DNA of 64,000 nucleotides from Pseudomonadota bacterium (GTDB taxonomy: Bacteria > Pseudomonadota > Gammaproteobacteria > Ga0077536), in NCBI GenBank assembly GCA_016719885.1, contig JADJYF010000026.1, forward strand, positions 561,188 through 625,187, read 5' to 3'. The translations under genes were made by a program, and so were the position numbers. How positions within the stretch are numbered: the first letter of the stretch is position 1; every line of letters begins with the position of its first letter. Shown here piece by piece: positions 61,193-64,000 of this stretch. The notes beneath the pieces are model-generated. The model was given only the letters and a program-made list of their open reading frames with translations. It did no database searches and was not told where the DNA came from.

Positions 61193-61229
61193 CGCAATCT
61201 CCGGGACCGGATACGGTACGGGCCGGCGT

Positions 61230-61721
61230 TCAGGCCGCCGGCTTGTTGCGCCTGATGCCGATGGAGCGCCCGACGGCCACCGGTCGCGCCAGTTGGCGCT
61301 GCGCTTCATGCAATTGTTCTAGGGCTGCGCGCACGCTCGGCGTGAAAGCGCTGGCGCGGCGCGCGACGGTGTCGAAGTGCAGGCCCAGTTGCTCGTGGGT
61401 GGCGAGCAATTCGTCGCCGCGATACATCTCCTGGTAGAGATGCATCTTCTTGTCGTCGAAATCGAGCACGCGTGATTCGATGCGCAGTTCGTCGCCCAGC
61501 AGCGCTTCGTTCTGGAACGTGATGTGGGATTCGAGCGCGACCCAGGAATTATTCGTGCGTCGCGTGTAATCAGCGCCCATGCCGATGACCAGGGTCAAAC
61601 CTTCGCCGGCATCATCGAAGGCCTTCAGGTAATAAGCGACGTTCATGTGCTCGTTGTAATCGAGCCAGTCACGGCCGACCGTCACGCGGTGTTCGCACAA
61701 GCCATTTTCCGGAAGCGTCAT
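61230..61721 (-). CDS. Acyl-CoA thioesterase, hotdog fold (carnitine-operon type)
   Basis: A 163-residue single-hotdog thioesterase-like protein. RVTVGRDWLDYNEHMNVAYYL with the DYNEHMN motif, then FDDAGEGLTLVIGMG, and the strand VALESHITFQNEALLGDELRIE, are typical of betainyl-CoA/L-carnitine-operon thioesterases. It would hydrolyse a short or polar acyl-CoA. No carnitine dehydrogenase is adjacent. ATG 61721; the longer frame is in another gene. Confidence 0.82.
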   Translation of the reverse strand: MTLPENGLCEHRVTVGRDWLDYNEHMNVAYYLKAFDDAGEGLTLVIGMGADYTRRTNNSWVALESHITFQNEALLGDELRIESRVLDFDDKKMHLYQEMYRGDELLATHEQLGLHFDTVARRASAFTPSVRAALEQLHEAQRQLARPVAVGRSIGIRRNKPAA

Positions 61722-61792
61722 GCCCTGCCCTTCGAGGTTCGTCGCAGCGCGGCATTCTGCCCGAGCGCGGCGCGGGGGGTCCAGCGCGACGG

Positions 61793-62422
61793 CTAGACGC
61801 GATAGCGCAGGCGATAGGCCGCGTGCGTACCGGGCGGCGCGACTTCGAGCGCCTCGAAGCCATCGTGACCGTCCGCCGCCACCGCCTCGTGCACGGCGGC
61901 GGTCAACAGGATCTCGCCGGCCACGGCAGTGTCTTCGCCGAGCTTGGCGGCGGCATTGACCTCGGCGCCGAACACGTCGGCATCGCCGATGCGCAGCACG
62001 TCGCCATAGCCCACCCCGACGCCCAGCAGCACGTGCTCGGCGCGCGGCCGCACGGCGTTGTAGGCCGACAGGCAGCGCTGCATGTCGATGGCGGCGTGCA
62101 AGGCATCGCCGGGGCTGCGGAAGATGACCAGCATGCTGTCGCCTTCGGTCTTGAGCAGGATGCCCGCGCCGCGTTCCAGGCACGGCACCAGCAGGCGATG
62201 GGAAATATGGATGGTCTGCAGGAACTGCACGATGCCGAACTCGGCGACATGGCGCGAGAAGCCGATGAGGTCGGTGAACATCACCGCCCAGCGCTCGCCG
62301 AACAGCTTCCAGATCACCGCATCGATGGCCGCGGTGTCGGCGCCCGGCGCCAGCCTGTCTTCGATCAGCCGTTCGAGACGGTCCTGGGAAGCGTGGGATT
62401 CAATGCGGTCGAACAGCGGCAT
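61793..62422 (-). CDS. Class III adenylate/guanylate cyclase domain protein
   Basis: A 209-residue soluble protein that is nearly all cyclase domain. First metal Asp is in MFTDLIGFSRHVAEFG; the second is in KTEGDSMLVIFRSPGDAL, and the C-terminal VFGAEVNAAAKLGED resembles the transition-state Asn/Arg region, though the usual Arg position is not clear. It may make cAMP or be a degenerate signalling domain. A short N-terminal helix (residues 1-40) could be a coupling segment. Its start is 370 bases from the divergent PAS gene. Confidence 0.82.
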   Translation of the reverse strand: MPLFDRIESHASQDRLERLIEDRLAPGADTAAIDAVIWKLFGERWAVMFTDLIGFSRHVAEFGIVQFLQTIHISHRLLVPCLERGAGILLKTEGDSMLVIFRSPGDALHAAIDMQRCLSAYNAVRPRAEHVLLGVGVGYGDVLRIGDADVFGAEVNAAAKLGEDTAVAGEILLTAAVHEAVAADGHDGFEALEVAPPGTHAAYRLRYRV

Positions 62423-62792
62423 GACGGTTCCCGTGTGGCAATGCAGTCAGACTATCGGTACGGCGAGCACGGCTCCATGCCCATGGCGAAGCATGTGCCC
62501 GCCCTCCAATCCCGGGCGCGGGCGCGCGCCATCGTCGGCGCCATGCAAGTTTCAGCGCCGCTGGCCGATATACGGCACGCGCCGTGTGGCATTATGCCCC
62601 GGACCGGCCCTCCACCCCACGCCATGGTGGTCGCGCCTTCGACCTGCCCTTCACCGCATGCCTTTGCCCCAGTCGGGGGCCCGCCGCGTGTCCGCGGCGC
62701 CAGTTTGAACGGTCCACCGCGCCCGCCCCTGTCCGCGCCCTCGCAGCGCGAGAGTAGTGCCGGACGGACCCCCCGTGCTCAGGAGATTGCCG
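62423..62792. promoter_or_regulatory. 370-base divergent region before the PAS sensor gene
   Basis: No gene is credible here on either strand. It is GC-rich, lies between the divergent cyclase and PAS genes and should hold both promoters, but I recognise no clear consensus or repeat. The ribosome site AGGAG at 62781-62785 serves the PAS gene start at 62793. Confidence 0.4.
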
Positions 62793-64000
62793 ATGAGCCA
62801 CTCTCGCAACGTGCAAGTACTTGACCCCGACGGTCCGACGACTGTCCTCGCCAGCATCGAGAAACGCCTGGAAGTGGCGCTCGCCGGCTCGCGCATGGGT
62901 TGGTTCGAGCGCGATGTCGATTCGGGCCTGGTGAGCGGCTCGCCGTCGTGCGCAGAAATTTTCGGCTTCGAGGACCGCGAGGGTCCTTGGCCGTTCGCCG
63001 ATTTCGTGGCGCGCATCGTCGCGGAGGACCGCGCCGACTACCTCGACGAAATCAGGCTTTGCGAGGGTGGAGCGCATCTTGCCTCGCGTGCCATCCGCTA
63101 CCGCATCCGTCGACCCGACGGCGCGCTTCGCAACATCGAGGCGCGCTACGGCGAGATCCGTGACCACGGCAAGCGCTATCGCTTCGGCCTGGTCATGGAT
63201 GTGACCGACGTCGCGGTGCTGAACGAACAGCTCGAAGACAACAGCGCGTGGCTCGATATCGCCATGGAATCGATCAACGTGGTGTTCTGGGATCGCGATC
63301 TCGTGACCGGCGCCGTGCGCACGTCGGCCAATTACGGTGCGTTCTTCGGCCTCGAGCGCGGCCGCACCGATTGGCAGTTCGCCGACTTCCTGACCGTCGT
63401 CCATCCGGACGACCATGCCGTGCTGGAAGCAGCCTTGGCCAGCACGCTGGCCCGTAACGACGAATACGGCCCCAAGTACCGCATCGTCGGAGCAGGCGGT
63501 GTGCATCGCTGGCTGGAATCCAAGGGCCGCCTGCAGCGCGATGTCCACGGCCAACCGCGGCGCCTGATCGGCGTGACCTGGGACGTGAGCGAGCGGCGCC
63601 TGAGCGAGGAACGGCTGCTGGGCATCGCCAATCTCGTGCCCGGCATGGTCTACCAGCTGCAGCGCAAGCCCGACGGTCAATACACCTTGACCTACGTCAG
63701 TGAAGGTATTCGTGGGCTGTGCGGCCTGGACGCGGAAAGCGCGCGCGCCGACGCTGTGAGCTTCTTGCGACACATTCATCGCGACGAGCGCGAACGTTTC
63801 CTGGCGTCGAGCGAAGCGTCGGCGGCGGCCTTGTCGCCGTGGCACGAGGAATTCCGCATGCTCGATGCCGATGGCGCGCAGCGCTGGGTGGAAGGCCACG
63901 CCCTGCCCCAGCGCATGCCCGATGGCACGGTGCTGTGGCACGGCCACATCTTCGACATCACCGAGCGCAAAGCCATCGAAAGCGACCTGCGCGAGACCAG
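62793..64000 (+). CDS. Multi-PAS sensor protein (3' end outside window)
   Basis: A frame of over 400 residues open to the window end. ATG 62793 (MSHSRNVQVLDPDG) has AGGAG 7 bases upstream. It shows three PAS/PAC units: residues about 25-145 (ALAGSRMGWFERDV to DVTDVAVL), 150-270 (AMESINVVFWDRDL to VTWDVSERRL) and 275-395 (IANLVPGMVYQLQRK to IFDITERKAIE), all with no transmembrane segment. The output (GGDEF, histidine kinase or other) lies beyond the window. Divergent from a cyclase-domain gene, hinting at a shared signalling role. Confidence 0.82.
   Translation, partial: MSHSRNVQVLDPDGPTTVLASIEKRLEVALAGSRMGWFERDVDSGLVSGSPSCAEIFGFEDREGPWPFADFVARIVAEDRADYLDEIRLCEGGAHLASRAIRYRIRRPDGALRNIEARYGEIRDHGKRYRFGLVMDVTDVAVLNEQLEDNSAWLDIAMESINVVFWDRDLVTGAVRTSANYGAFFGLERGRTDWQFADFLTVVHPDDHAVLEAALASTLARNDEYGPKYRIVGAGGVHRWLESKGRLQRDVHGQPRRLIGVTWDVSERRLSEERLLGIANLVPGMVYQLQRKPDGQYTLTYVSEGIRGLCGLDAESARADAVSFLRHIHRDERERFLASSEASAAALSPWHEEFRMLDADGAQRWVEGHALPQRMPDGTVLWHGHIFDITERKAIESDLRET

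Overview
The window is about 64 kb of GC-rich (roughly two-thirds G+C), densely packed bacterial chromosome. Gene content fits a gammaproteobacterium with an aerobic heterotrophic, lipid- and aromatic-degrading lifestyle: a ccmFGHI cytochrome c maturation operon, a paaABCDE-paaX phenylacetate cluster, Nas/Nir nitrate assimilation, a tryptophan-halogenase-like enzyme, a DUF1329 protein, a cytochrome P450 and a two-domain acyl-CoA dehydrogenase. The order cannot be fixed from the sequence; something near Nevskiales/Steroidobacterales is only a guess. I saw no rRNA, tRNA, CRISPR array, prophage or intact insertion sequence.

Layout. 1-3177: end of ccmF, then ccmG, ccmH, ccmI. 3311-9867: an Anbu proteasome-like peptidase (frameshifted here), an alpha-E protein, a circularly permuted ATP-grasp protein and a transglutaminase/DUF2126 giant, a known co-occurring set. 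9920-12447: CoxG-like protein, thiolase, thioesterase and a stand-alone Lrp ligand domain. 12875-17998: Tat-exported DUF1329 protein, flavin-dependent halogenase, small periplasmic protein, P450. 18123-22662: paa operon. 22857-36304: mixed housekeeping and stress genes (2OG oxygenase, RhlE, luciferase-like oxidoreductase, Hsp20, host-attachment protein, Pcm, dicarboxylate symporter, PanE, SirB1, Ddn-like protein, a LysR/extradiol dioxygenase pair, YceI, CDGSH, CMD, DUF454). 36366-49445: nitrate assimilation on the minus strand. 49767-64000: MFS carrier, a probable new selenoprotein, MBL hydrolase, IlvB, fused acyl-CoA dehydrogenase, ChrA, TrxC, pirin, DUF2834, thioesterase, nucleotide cyclase, and a PAS sensor cut by the window end.

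Main discoveries. (1) The redoxin-family gene at 51031-52206 has an in-frame TGA exactly at the active-site cysteine (Ser-Tyr-TGA-Gly-Cys). It is followed by a hairpin with a bulged U and a GU-starting loop like a bacterial SECIS, so it is probably selenocysteine-encoded. (2) The nitrate cluster carries a readable regulatory circuit: sigma-54 promoters upstream of both operons, and between promoter and nrtA a leader with two hexaloop hairpins (both loops A1/G4) followed by a strong terminator. This is the target expected for the NasT ANTAR antiterminator encoded next door with its sensor NasS. (3) Two families of nested inverted repeats recur in seven intergenic spots; their ends supply stop codons of flanking genes.

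How genes work together: NasS senses nitrate or nitrite and holds NasT. Freed NasT should let polymerase pass the leader terminator so that NrtA-NrtB-(fused ATPase) import nitrate, NasA reduces it to nitrite and NirBD reduces nitrite to ammonium. An outer-membrane porin is co-transcribed with the sensors. PaaABCDE epoxidises phenylacetyl-CoA under PaaX control. Ccm proteins mature c-type cytochromes.
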